Source: Shewanella hafniensis (GTDB lineage Bacteria; Pseudomonadota; Gammaproteobacteria; Enterobacterales; Shewanellaceae). From it: DNA of 48,277 nucleotides. The stretch lies in NCBI RefSeq assembly GCF_019655335.1, contig NZ_BPFD01000030.1:1-48277 (forward strand), written 5' to 3'. Position numbers and translations under genes: made by a program. Positions within the stretch are counted from its first letter, which is position 1; each line of letters begins with the position of its first letter. Below the pieces are notes generated by a model. That model made no database searches. It saw only the letters and a program-made list of their open reading frames with translations, and had not been told where the DNA came from. Positions 18,188 to 26,322 of the stretch are shown piece after piece.

Positions 18188-19333
18188 ATGTCAAACCCTG
18201 CGCAGCGCGCCACAAAGTTATTTGTCCAAACCTTTGGCACTAAAGCCGACGATTTATATCAAGCCCCTGGGCGCGTCAATCTGATCGGTGAATACACGGA
18301 TTACAACGACGGTTTTGTACTCCCCGCGGCCATTAATTTTCATACAGTGATTGCAGTAAAACGCCGTGACGACACTAAGTTTCGTGCCGTTGCCGATGCC
18401 TTCCCCGGACAAATTAAAGAGTGGACCTTTGGTCAAGAAAACGACATGGACCCGCAAGATGGCTGGGTGAATTACCTCAAAGGTTTTACTGCGGCTATGG
18501 CGCAAACGGGTTTATTAGCCAAGGGCTTAGACTTAGCCATTGTGGGCGATGTGCCACTTGCAGCAGGGTTATCCTCATCGGGCGCCTTAGTTGTCGCCTT
18601 CGGCACTGCCATCAGTGATACCAGCCAACTGCATTTATCGCCAATGGCGGTAGCGCAACTCGCACAGCGCGGCGAGCACAGGTATGTTGAATCGGCCTGT
18701 GGCATCATGGATCAAATGTGCAGCGCTATGGGTGAGCAAGACCACGCACTACTGATTGACTGCTTAGATCTGGACAGTGAAGCCATTCCTATCCCAGAAA
18801 ACCTAAGCCTTATCATCATAGATGCCCATATTGAGAAACAACGTTTAGCTGCCACCAATCAACAACGTCGCAATGAATGCGCCCAAGCGGCTGAATACTT
18901 TGGCTTAGATGCACTGCGTCACCTCGATTTACGTCGATTAGAAAGCGCAAAAGCCGATTTAGATGAAGTGTTATATCGCAGAGCGAAACACGTAGTCACA
19001 GAAAACCAAAGAACCCTAAGTGCTGCACGCGCGTTAGAGCAAAATAACATTGAAAAATTCAGCCGCTTAATGGCGGAATCCCATGTTTCACTGCGGGATG
19101 ATTTTGAAGTGACACTGCCCGAATTTGATACTTTAGTTGAGATTGTCAGCCAAGTGATTGGCGAGCGTGGCGGTATCCGCATGACCGACGGCTGCGTGGT
19201 GGCTTTAGTCGATCATGAACTGACCGACGCTGTCGTTGCCGCTGTTGAACATGAATTTTTCGACAAAACCGCCATCGATGCCACTGTCTATTTATGTTCC
19301 GCCAGCGCTGGCGCGGGCCGCATAGACAATTAG
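18188..19333 (+). CDS. galK: Galactokinase
   Basis: 381 aa GHMP-kinase family enzyme: ATP plus alpha-D-galactose gives galactose 1-phosphate. The galactokinase signature GRVNLIGEYTDYNDGFVLPAAI begins at residue 28, the GHMP ATP loop PLAAGLSSSGALV lies near residue 123, and a C-terminal motif GGIRMTDGCVVALV is present. The Shine-Dalgarno is weak (GGA 13 bases before the ATG), although the N-terminus MSNPAQRATKLFVQTFG aligns with GalK. galM follows 160 bases later on the same strand. galT, galE and a sugar transporter are not in the window, so the rest of the Leloir pathway must lie elsewhere or be missing. Confidence 0.97.
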   Translation: MSNPAQRATKLFVQTFGTKADDLYQAPGRVNLIGEYTDYNDGFVLPAAINFHTVIAVKRRDDTKFRAVADAFPGQIKEWTFGQENDMDPQDGWVNYLKGFTAAMAQTGLLAKGLDLAIVGDVPLAAGLSSSGALVVAFGTAISDTSQLHLSPMAVAQLAQRGEHRYVESACGIMDQMCSAMGEQDHALLIDCLDLDSEAIPIPENLSLIIIDAHIEKQRLAATNQQRRNECAQAAEYFGLDALRHLDLRRLESAKADLDEVLYRRAKHVVTENQRTLSAARALEQNNIEKFSRLMAESHVSLRDDFEVTLPEFDTLVEIVSQVIGERGGIRMTDGCVVALVDHELTDAVVAAVEHEFFDKTAIDATVYLCSASAGAGRIDN

Positions 19334-19493
19334 CCAGAACGCGCTTAAAACAAAGAAAACCAATACAGTGACAAGGCCGTCGATACCATACGAATTCATC
19401 GCTGAACTTTATAGTGTTGATGGCAAATAATAGGGTTAACATACTCATTTAACACAATAAGCAGTGAGCATATTCAACACAGAGGGAAGCTAA

Positions 19494-20528
19494 ATGGTAC
19501 GTTTCAGTGTTTTGGATCCTTGGACCGATCCCCGTGGCGGCGAAATCGAGCGGGTTCGGATCGACAATGGCATACTCGCATTAGAAGTCATCAGCTTAGG
19601 CGGAATTATCCGCGCTCTGTGGACCCCAGATAAACACGGCGAACGTGCCAATATCGTCCTTGGTTGTGACAGCGCCGAAGATTACCTGACGCAATCGGCT
19701 CATTTAGGTGCCATTGCAGGCCGCTTTGCGAATCGCATCGCTAACGGCAAAATGCACTATCAAGGTCAAGATTATCAACTCGATGTCAACCAAGCGACCA
19801 ACTGTTTACACGGCGGCCGTGAAGGATTTAACCGTAAAAACTGGCACTTAGGCCAACTGCCCGATGGTGTGCGCTTGACCTTAATGAGTCCAGACGGCGA
19901 CATGGGTTTTCCCGGTAATTGCACGGTTCAGCTAGATTACCGCCTGGCAGGCAATAATCTCTATGTGGAGATCTTAGCCTCAGTGGATAAAGCCTGCCCC
20001 GTGAGCTTAACCCAGCACAGTTATTTCAACCTCGATGGTTCAGAGACCAATCACGAGCATTTGATGCAAATTGATGCCAAGCGTTATCTCACCATGAATG
20101 ATGTCAGTGTTCCCACTGGGATTGCCGAGACGGCAGGGTCGATTTTCGACTTGAGTCAGCCGATACGTTTAGGCGACAAACTGCATGCCGCAGAACTCGC
20201 AAGCACGCGCGGTTATGATCACTGTTATATGATGAATGATCCAAGCGGTTCACTTGCCCGCTTTGGCTGTTTAAGCAGTCCAGTGAGTGGTCGCGCTATG
20301 ACGGTTTATACCAATCAACCGAGCGTGCAGCTCTACTGCGCTAACTTTTTAGATGGCACTGTAGGTCGCAATCAACAGGTATTAAATCAACATCATGGCG
20401 TGTGTTTAGAGCCGCAGATGCTGCCAGACTCACCGAATCAAGGCGAGCGCTTTGGTGATGATGTTTGGTTAGTACCTGGCAAGGTTTATCACCACATCAG
20501 CCGATATCAGTTCGATGCCGATGCGTAA
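19494..20528 (+). CDS. galM: Aldose 1-epimerase (galactose mutarotase)
   Basis: 344 aa beta-sandwich enzyme that interconverts beta- and alpha-galactose, feeding galactokinase. Catalytic histidines are visible in CLHGGREGFNRKNW and in SLTQHSYFNLDG, and the catalytic glutamate in VCLEPQMLPDSPN. The length is standard. GAGGGAAG lies 5-6 bases before the ATG. It is on the same strand as galK, 160 bases behind, and could be co-transcribed or have its own promoter in that gap (no clear box seen). An AT-rich hairpin lies 103 bases after the stop. No sign of damage. Confidence 0.96.
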   Translation: MVRFSVLDPWTDPRGGEIERVRIDNGILALEVISLGGIIRALWTPDKHGERANIVLGCDSAEDYLTQSAHLGAIAGRFANRIANGKMHYQGQDYQLDVNQATNCLHGGREGFNRKNWHLGQLPDGVRLTLMSPDGDMGFPGNCTVQLDYRLAGNNLYVEILASVDKACPVSLTQHSYFNLDGSETNHEHLMQIDAKRYLTMNDVSVPTGIAETAGSIFDLSQPIRLGDKLHAAELASTRGYDHCYMMNDPSGSLARFGCLSSPVSGRAMTVYTNQPSVQLYCANFLDGTVGRNQQVLNQHHGVCLEPQMLPDSPNQGERFGDDVWLVPGKVYHHISRYQFDADA

Positions 20529-20630
20529 CCATTGCCTATAAAATAGCAATAAATTAACGGTAAATGGGGGCACGCTAAAATAGCGATGAATTGAGGTTAA
20601 CACTCGGTTTCGCGGAAGGAAATAAAGCGA

Positions 20631-20663
20631 TAAGGAATAAAATAAGCCCTATTTTATTCCTTA
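20631..20663. terminator. Perfect 14-bp hairpin between convergent galM and the unknown gene
   Basis: TAAGGAATAAAATA (20631-20644) and TATTTTATTCCTTA (20650-20663) are exact complements around AGCCC. It lies between two convergent genes. No clean T tract follows on either side, so terminator function is likely but not certain. Confidence 0.5.
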
Positions 20664-20668
20664 CACTC

Positions 20669-20696
20669 ACAGTGTTAGCCCTTAAGCCGACACTGT
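20669..20696 (-). terminator. Hairpin directly after the 134-aa gene
   Basis: ACAGTGT and ACACTGT pair over 7 bases around a 14-base loop, right after the stop at 20698 on the minus strand. It lacks a T run; with the neighbouring hairpin it probably ends both transcripts. Confidence 0.35.
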
Positions 20697-20697
20697 G

Positions 20698-21102
20698 TTA
20701 ATCATCAAAATCATCGCCCCAATCATCGTCAAAATCCACGCCTACGGCATCGGATTCCACTTCTGGTTCAACTTCAGGCTTTGCCTTACGTACAGGCGCA
20801 GTTTCCTTCACGTTGTTTAGGTCAATACGAGCTTGATGCTTACTCATGAATTGAGCTCTAGCCGCCTTCCATGCACCACTAAACTTAGCCTCAGCAGCTT
20901 TTAACGCAGCCTCATCTAAGTCGTATAGGTTCACTTTGACTATATCTTCCACATACTCAATGATCGCATCGCGATCGGTATTGTATAGGTAGATACGTCC
21001 TGGGGAGGCATCGGGCAGCTGGTTGTCATGGACGACAATCGCGTTGCCTTTCGATGTTCTCAGCTCACCATACCAAACCTGTTTCTTTGCTGTGTTATAC
21101 AT
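20698..21102 (-). CDS. Hypothetical protein with very acidic C-terminus, 134 aa
   Basis: Not recognised. The N-terminal half (about 1-60) looks like a compact mixed fold: QVWYGELRTSKGNAIVVHDNQLPD then GRIYLYNTDRDAIIEYVEDIV. A helical stretch (about 65-98, ALKAAEAKFSGAWKAARAQFMSKHQ) is followed by a Lys/Glu linker, and the end is VDFDDDWGDDFDD. No membrane segment or signal peptide. AAGGG lies 12 bases before the ATG, slightly long. The acidic, Trp/Phe-containing tip resembles tips used to bind other proteins, as in SSB (DFDDDIPF). That similarity is only visual. It is a single gene between convergent galM and an intergenic region. Confidence 0.75.
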   Translation of the reverse strand: MYNTAKKQVWYGELRTSKGNAIVVHDNQLPDASPGRIYLYNTDRDAIIEYVEDIVKVNLYDLDEAALKAAEAKFSGAWKAARAQFMSKHQARIDLNNVKETAPVRKAKPEVEPEVESDAVGVDFDDDWGDDFDD

Positions 21103-21598
21103 ATATGCTAATACCCTTAAATCAACACATACACTATGAGTTTTTTAGCCTGAATAAGCGAAGTATCGCTTGCTTTGATCCACGAATAGCGCCGGAAAGT
21201 CTCTGACGTTTTCAACTGGGTATTTTTACAGAATATTTCCGATAATCAATGCCTCATACCATGAAATTTTCACTAATTACGTATTAATTTCTGCCAAAGT
21301 ACCCAAAAAGTTTAATCATTAACGACTTTAGTCTAAAAAATCGACGCGGCAAGTTTTATTCCCAATAAAAAGCAATCATATCGACTATGTTCGATGGGCT
21401 TAAACTTTGCGATTCGAAGTTGCCGTTCGAGGTTACTGCAAGGTTAAGCATCAGGTTTAACCATGACGATTTAACGACAGTCGCGCAAACGGCTATTTAC
21501 CACTGCGTTACTCAGCCACACTTTTGCCTGAAAGATCGCAGACTGACATCGAATGGCAGCGACCTAAACCAGCTCGCTGCCAAGCCAAGGTGCCTAAT
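21103..21598. other. Intergenic region, about 500 bp
   Basis: No credible gene. A plus-strand frame at 21387-21602 (71 codons) has no ribosome-binding site and atypical composition. Near the oxidoreductase end, GGCAGCGA (21555-21562) pairs with TCGCTGCC (21574-21581), a hairpin without a T run that could mark the end of that minus-strand transcript. Confidence 0.5.
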
Positions 21599-22600
21599 CT
21601 AAATAACAGTCAATACCACCTTGCCCCTGTGCTCACCCGACTCCATCAGCGCATGGGCTTTCGCGGCTTCGCCTAATGGAAAGGTCGCAAAAATATTCGG
21701 CACAATTTTATGGGCATTTAACAGTGGCCAGACTTTCTCAAATAATTCGGCGGCAATCGCTGCTTTTGCCTCCACGCTTTGCGGTCTTAAGGTCGACCCT
21801 GTCCACATAATGCGTTTTGCCATCAGGCGGAAAATCTCGACTTCAGCCTTAGGCCCGCGCTGCATCGCCACCGACACCATACGACCGTCCATCGCCAAGG
21901 CTTGTAAATCGAGGTTAATAAAATCGCCACCCGCGATATCAAAGACCACGTTTACCCCCTTATCTTGGGTGAGCGCCATGACGGGCTCAACAAAGTTGTG
22001 GGTGCGATAGTTGATGACTTCAGCCGCCCCAAGACTCAAGCAATAATCGCGCTTCTCATCTTGCCCCGTCGTCGCTATCACTGTTGACCCTAAGGCGCTG
22101 GCGAGTTGAATGGCCGTACTACCAATACCGCCCGAGCCGCCATGGATCAGTACCGTCTCGCCCGCTTTCAGTCCCGCACGCATAAACAGGTTGCCCCATA
22201 CGGTAAAGAAGGTTTCTGGCAGCGCAGCGGCCTGCACATAACTAAAGCCCGTTGGGATAGGCAAACAGTGGGCGGCATAGGTGAGCGCATACTCGCCATA
22301 ACCCCCGCCAGGCACTAAGGCGCAAACCTTGTCGCCGATTTGCCATTGGCTCACGCCTTCACCTAGGGCGCAAATATCCCCCGCGACTTCAAGCCCAATA
22401 ATGAGTGATGCACCCGGTGGCGGTGGATACGCGCCCACCCTTTGTTTGACATCGGGGCCATTCACTCCAGCTGCATGTACGCGGATCAACACTTGACCAG
22501 CGGCGGGGACTGGCAGAGGCGAGCGCGATAATTGCATCACCTCGGGGGCACCGGGTTGCTCAACATAGATATGGGTGTATTCGCTTGGTAAAGCTGACAT
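21599..22600 (-). CDS. NAD(P)H:quinone oxidoreductase-like, MDR superfamily
   Basis: 333 aa medium-chain dehydrogenase/reductase of the quinone oxidoreductase (QOR/PIG3-like) branch, without the structural zinc cysteines. A GroES-like N-terminal domain (about 1-130) includes AAGVNGPDVKQRVGAYPPPPG. The Rossmann segment has LIHGGSGGIGSTAIQLASALG for NADPH. The C-terminus (FPLGEAAKAHALMESGEHRGKVVLTV) is typical of the family. The start ATG 22600 has a near-perfect AAGGAG 5 bases ahead. It reduces quinones or alpha,beta-unsaturated carbonyls; the true substrate is open. It stands alone and is divergent from the collagenase gene. Confidence 0.93.
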   Translation of the reverse strand: MSALPSEYTHIYVEQPGAPEVMQLSRSPLPVPAAGQVLIRVHAAGVNGPDVKQRVGAYPPPPGASLIIGLEVAGDICALGEGVSQWQIGDKVCALVPGGGYGEYALTYAAHCLPIPTGFSYVQAAALPETFFTVWGNLFMRAGLKAGETVLIHGGSGGIGSTAIQLASALGSTVIATTGQDEKRDYCLSLGAAEVINYRTHNFVEPVMALTQDKGVNVVFDIAGGDFINLDLQALAMDGRMVSVAMQRGPKAEVEIFRLMAKRIMWTGSTLRPQSVEAKAAIAAELFEKVWPLLNAHKIVPNIFATFPLGEAAKAHALMESGEHRGKVVLTVI

Positions 22601-23030
22601 AAAAGCTCCTTTGGAATGGCATCGACCTCATCGCAGATGGCTTAGCGGTTCGAGTGCTTACTGCGGAAAGTGCATCTAACCTTAATGCGGCTAAGCTAGC
22701 GCAAATTCAAGCCAAATAGCCACTCTTATTCAATCAGGCATTTCATAAGGTATGGAGTCCCACAGACTCAGCTTCCGGTGCAAACCCATATAGCAAAAGC
22801 TGAACCTAAGCTGAACAAAAAAGATGTATCGAGTAAATATTGAGGTAAATACTAGATATATTAAAAACTTACAGCCATCATTTGAACGCATTATTTGCTA
22901 GCTGCGATGTTTGTCGCGCTATTGTTATCACGCAAATAATCCAATGAGGTTTGATGCAAGCTTAGGTTCCACGCATCAAATAACGCCCAAGGAAGATCTG
23001 CTTTGCAGACTAGATAACTACGGATACACA
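22601..23030. other. Divergent intergenic region, oxidoreductase / collagenase
   Basis: 430 bases without a gene. An inverted repeat TTTGATGC (22950-22957) / GCATCAAA (22973-22980) with a 15-base loop lies 51-81 bases ahead of the collagenase ATG and could be an operator or leader hairpin. The codons 22911-23030, in frame with the collagenase, start with TTG and give no signal peptide; I treat them as untranslated. Confidence 0.5.
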
Positions 23031-26000
23031 ATGAAAAACACACTGCTCTTCGCAGCTATTAGCTTAGCTTTTGCGACTCCCGCTCTCGCCCATGACACTC
23101 ATACGAGTCACCCATTAGGCAGCAACACACCCAGCAATCCACAAGCGCAACCCGCACCACGACCACCCTCGGCGCCCATTAGCCAAATAGAATCCCATAG
23201 ACAGCTACTGCGAGAGACGCCATTGATGGCATCCCCGAATGAGCCAACTATGACAGAACAGACAATGACAGAACCGCCTAAGATGCATTCACGCAAGAAG
23301 CGCGAAGTATCTGAGCAACCGCCACTTAAGTTACAGAGTCGCAGCGCCGCACTGCAGAGCAATGACTGCAGTGACTTTGTCGGTAAATCGGGCCAAGCCC
23401 TAGTGGATCAATTGAGCCAATCGACACCCGAGTGCGTCGGTAAGCTCTATAGCCTCAAAGGCAGTGCTGCGACCGCGCTGTTTAGCGAGGCCAATGTGAT
23501 CAGTGTCGCCAACGCCATTGCCACTAAAGCCAAGGACTACACTGGGGTCGATGTTCAGCATCTTGAATCGCATATTTATTTTGTCCGCGCCGCTCTCTAT
23601 GTGCAGTTTTACAGCCCAAATGATGTATCCGCTTACAGCAGCGCCGCTAAGGCCAGCTTAAAATCGGCCCTCAACGCTTTATTTGCGAACGCTGCGATTT
23701 GGACTGTTTCCGATGACAATGCTGGCGTGTTGAAAGAAGCCTTAATCCTGATTGACTCTGCCGAGCTCGGCGCCGATTTCAATCATGTCACCATTAAAGT
23801 GCTAACGGACTACGACGCTAACTGGCAAGCCAGTTTCGCCATGAACGCCGCAGCCAACTCAGTGTTTACCACCTTATTCCGCGCCCAGTGGAATGATGAC
23901 ATGCAGGCGCTGTTCGCTCGTGACCAAGGCATTTTAGATGCGCTAAATAACTTCCAACTCGAACATCGCGACTTGTTAGGTACCAATGCAGAGTATCTGT
24001 TAGTTAACTCAGTCAAAGAGTTATCTAGACTGTATTACATTGATGCCATGCGCCCGCGAGTGACTCAGCTGGTTAAAAATATCCTCAGCAGCACCAGCAA
24101 AACCGAACCGAGTAAAGTGCTTTGGTACGCGGCGGCAGAAATGGCCGACTATTACGATCGCAGCCATTGTAACGATTACAATATCTGTGGTTTTAAGGCG
24201 CAGTTAGAAGCCGATGCCTTACCTTTTAATTGGAAATGCTCCGACAGTCTCAAGATCCGCGCCCAAGATCTCTATCAAGATCAAGCCAAATGGGCCTGTG
24301 ATGTGCTGACCAGTCAAGAGAGCTATTTCCACAGTAAGCTAGAAACAGGCATGCAACCCGTGGAGCAAGATAACAACGATGACTTAGAGCTAGTGATCTT
24401 TGGCAGTTCGTCTGAGTATAAATCCTTAGCCAACAGTATCTTTGGCATCAATACTGACAACGGCGGCATGTACCTTGAGGGCTCGCCCGCCGGACTCAAA
24501 AATCAGGCGCGTTTTATCGCCTATGAAGCCGAATGGCGCACGCCGGATTTCCATGTCTGGAACCTGCAACACGAATATGTGCACTACCTCGACGGGCGCT
24601 ATAACCTGTTTGGTGACTTTAGCCGCGGCACTTCGGCCAATACTATTTGGTGGATTGAAGGCCTAGCAGAATACATTTCTTACCGTGACGCCAATACCGC
24701 GGCCATTGCCATGGGCGAAACCGGTGAGTTTATGTTGTCGACCATATTCAAAAACAACTATGAATCGGGCCAAGACCGTATCTACCGTTGGGGTTATCTG
24801 GCGGTGCGCTTTATGTTTGAGCATCACAGGGACGATGTAAGACAGATTCTCGCCTACCTACGTAACGACCAATACGCGGAATATCAAACCTTTATGGATG
24901 GTATCGGTACACGTTACGACAACGAGTGGCAAGGTTGGCTCGCCAGCGGCTTGAGCACGGCTGACAATGGCATTGTCGATAAAGGCCCAAGTGATGTCGA
25001 TGCTGAGCCCAGTGGCCGTGAAGGTAACTGGACTGGTCCTGCGGGCACTATCAGTAAGGATTACTCGCCTTGCCAAGTGACGAACGAAGCCTACCGTTAC
25101 ACAGAATCGGCCAGCCTGAAAATCGATGTGCCGATGGAATGTATCGATTCAAAACTCGGCCGCGCCAGTTTTAGCTTCACTAATACCGATCGCTCGGCCC
25201 AAGATCTTTGGATCAAGATTGGCGGTGGTTGGGGTGATGCCGACATTTATTTCGATTCTAGAGGCTGGGCAAGCCCAGAACAAAACCAAGGCGCGGGGAT
25301 CGGCAATGGTAACTATCAAGTCATTAAAGTGCAGTTAAACCCTGACGAATATTGGCACTACATTACCTTGTCGGGGGACTTTGGCGGCGTCGACATGCAA
25401 GTCAGCACCACTGAGCTGTTCGCTGATGTCGATCCCGATCTGGGAGATGGCGGCGTGGATCCTGAGCCACCAGCAAATTGCGGTGCAGTGACCTTAGACT
25501 ATGGCCAGCTCACACTGGGCAAAAACGAGTGCATCAGTGGTGGACGCAACAGCTTCTACTTCTGGGTTGAGGAAGATAATAGCCAGTTCACCGTCACCAC
25601 TAAGGGCGGCGCAGGGGATGCCAATCTTTACTTCAATGCCAGTCAGTGGGCCGACGCCGATAATGCCGATGCCAAGAGCACTCAAGTGGGTAATCAAGAG
25701 TCGCTTAGTTTTAGTGCCAATCGCGGCTGGCGTTATATCACAGTGGATACTGCCACTGAGTTTAGCGGCGTCACTCTCACCCTCAATGCTGGTGCAAGCA
25801 ACACGCCTACGCCAGCTCTCATCGCCAATGCCTGCGCGACGCAATCCCCCTTGAGTCATGGTGAGCTGAGTTCAGGCAAAGCCATCTGCACCGCCGATGG
25901 CCGCAGCGATTACTATCTTTGGGTGCCAGAAGGTACGAGTCAGTTAAGCATCAACTCTGCCCACGGCAGTGGTGATGTGAGCCTGTTTTCGGGGACGACT

Positions 26001-26156
26001 TGGGCCAATGCTCAACACTTCGATGCAGCGTCTGTCACGCCTGCTAACACTCAAGAAAGTATCACAGTCGATGCGCCAAACGTGGGGTGGTATTACATCA
26101 CAGTGCAGAGTGAACCCCAGAGTTCGGGTGTCGCACTGCAAGTCGATTTACGCTAG
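23031..26156 (+). CDS. Secreted M9 family collagenase (metallopeptidase) with C-terminal PPC domains
   Basis: 1041 aa. The start at ATG 23031 gives a classical signal peptide (MKNTLLFAAISLAFATPALA, cut at about 20). A Pro/Gln-rich linker follows, then an M9 activator and catalytic region (about 100-640). Zinc ligands are His514 and His518 in HEYVH, with Glu515 as base, and the third ligand is Glu543 in WWIEGLAEY. These are the marks of clostridial/Vibrio-type collagenases. After about residue 670 come three repeats of a beta-sandwich of PPC type (each with a Cys-led N-terminus and WxxY/ITV strands: about 680-795, 815-915, 930-1041), which bind collagen or help secretion. No PKD domain is obvious. 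Base use is like its neighbours. It digests extracellular matrix or animal-derived protein. Confidence 0.93.
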   Translation: MKNTLLFAAISLAFATPALAHDTHTSHPLGSNTPSNPQAQPAPRPPSAPISQIESHRQLLRETPLMASPNEPTMTEQTMTEPPKMHSRKKREVSEQPPLKLQSRSAALQSNDCSDFVGKSGQALVDQLSQSTPECVGKLYSLKGSAATALFSEANVISVANAIATKAKDYTGVDVQHLESHIYFVRAALYVQFYSPNDVSAYSSAAKASLKSALNALFANAAIWTVSDDNAGVLKEALILIDSAELGADFNHVTIKVLTDYDANWQASFAMNAAANSVFTTLFRAQWNDDMQALFARDQGILDALNNFQLEHRDLLGTNAEYLLVNSVKELSRLYYIDAMRPRVTQLVKNILSSTSKTEPSKVLWYAAAEMADYYDRSHCNDYNICGFKAQLEADALPFNWKCSDSLKIRAQDLYQDQAKWACDVLTSQESYFHSKLETGMQPVEQDNNDDLELVIFGSSSEYKSLANSIFGINTDNGGMYLEGSPAGLKNQARFIAYEAEWRTPDFHVWNLQHEYVHYLDGRYNLFGDFSRGTSANTIWWIEGLAEYISYRDANTAAIAMGETGEFMLSTIFKNNYESGQDRIYRWGYLAVRFMFEHHRDDVRQILAYLRNDQYAEYQTFMDGIGTRYDNEWQGWLASGLSTADNGIVDKGPSDVDAEPSGREGNWTGPAGTISKDYSPCQVTNEAYRYTESASLKIDVPMECIDSKLGRASFSFTNTDRSAQDLWIKIGGGWGDADIYFDSRGWASPEQNQGAGIGNGNYQVIKVQLNPDEYWHYITLSGDFGGVDMQVSTTELFADVDPDLGDGGVDPEPPANCGAVTLDYGQLTLGKNECISGGRNSFYFWVEEDNSQFTVTTKGGAGDANLYFNASQWADADNADAKSTQVGNQESLSFSANRGWRYITVDTATEFSGVTLTLNAGASNTPTPALIANACATQSPLSHGELSSGKAICTADGRSDYYLWVPEGTSQLSINSAHGSGDVSLFSGTTWANAQHFDAASVTPANTQESITVDAPNVGWYYITVQSEPQSSGVALQVDLR

Positions 26157-26252
26157 TTGGCTATCGTTGTTTAAGCCAGAACGTTTAAATCTGCTTATTC
26201 AACTCTAGCCACTTAACACTAGAGGCTTAAATCAAGTATTTGAATAAATAGC

Positions 26253-26279
26253 AAAATCCCTGCCATGGCAGGGATTTTT
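26253..26279. terminator. Bidirectional terminator between collagenase and Sel1 gene
   Basis: AAAATCCCTGCC (26253-26264) and GGCAGGGATTTT (26267-26278) are exact complements, with T runs on both strands, serving the convergent genes. Confidence 0.92.
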
Positions 26280-26322
26280 ATTGGCTAAATGCTAACGAAT
26301 ACTCTTTTATATAAACATGAGG

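Noticed and set aside
21387..21602. 71-codon frame in the galM/oxidoreductase gap
   Set aside because: No ribosome-binding site; the frame overlaps a hairpin and the 3' end of the oxidoreductase; product has no coherent pattern.
22741..22800. Possible riboswitch (cobalamin-like bases around GGTGCAAACCC)
   Set aside because: The surrounding helices do not form, and the site is far from either gene start in a useful orientation.
22911..23030. Upstream 40-codon extension of the collagenase
   Set aside because: Begins with TTG, has no Shine-Dalgarno, and would bury the signal peptide.
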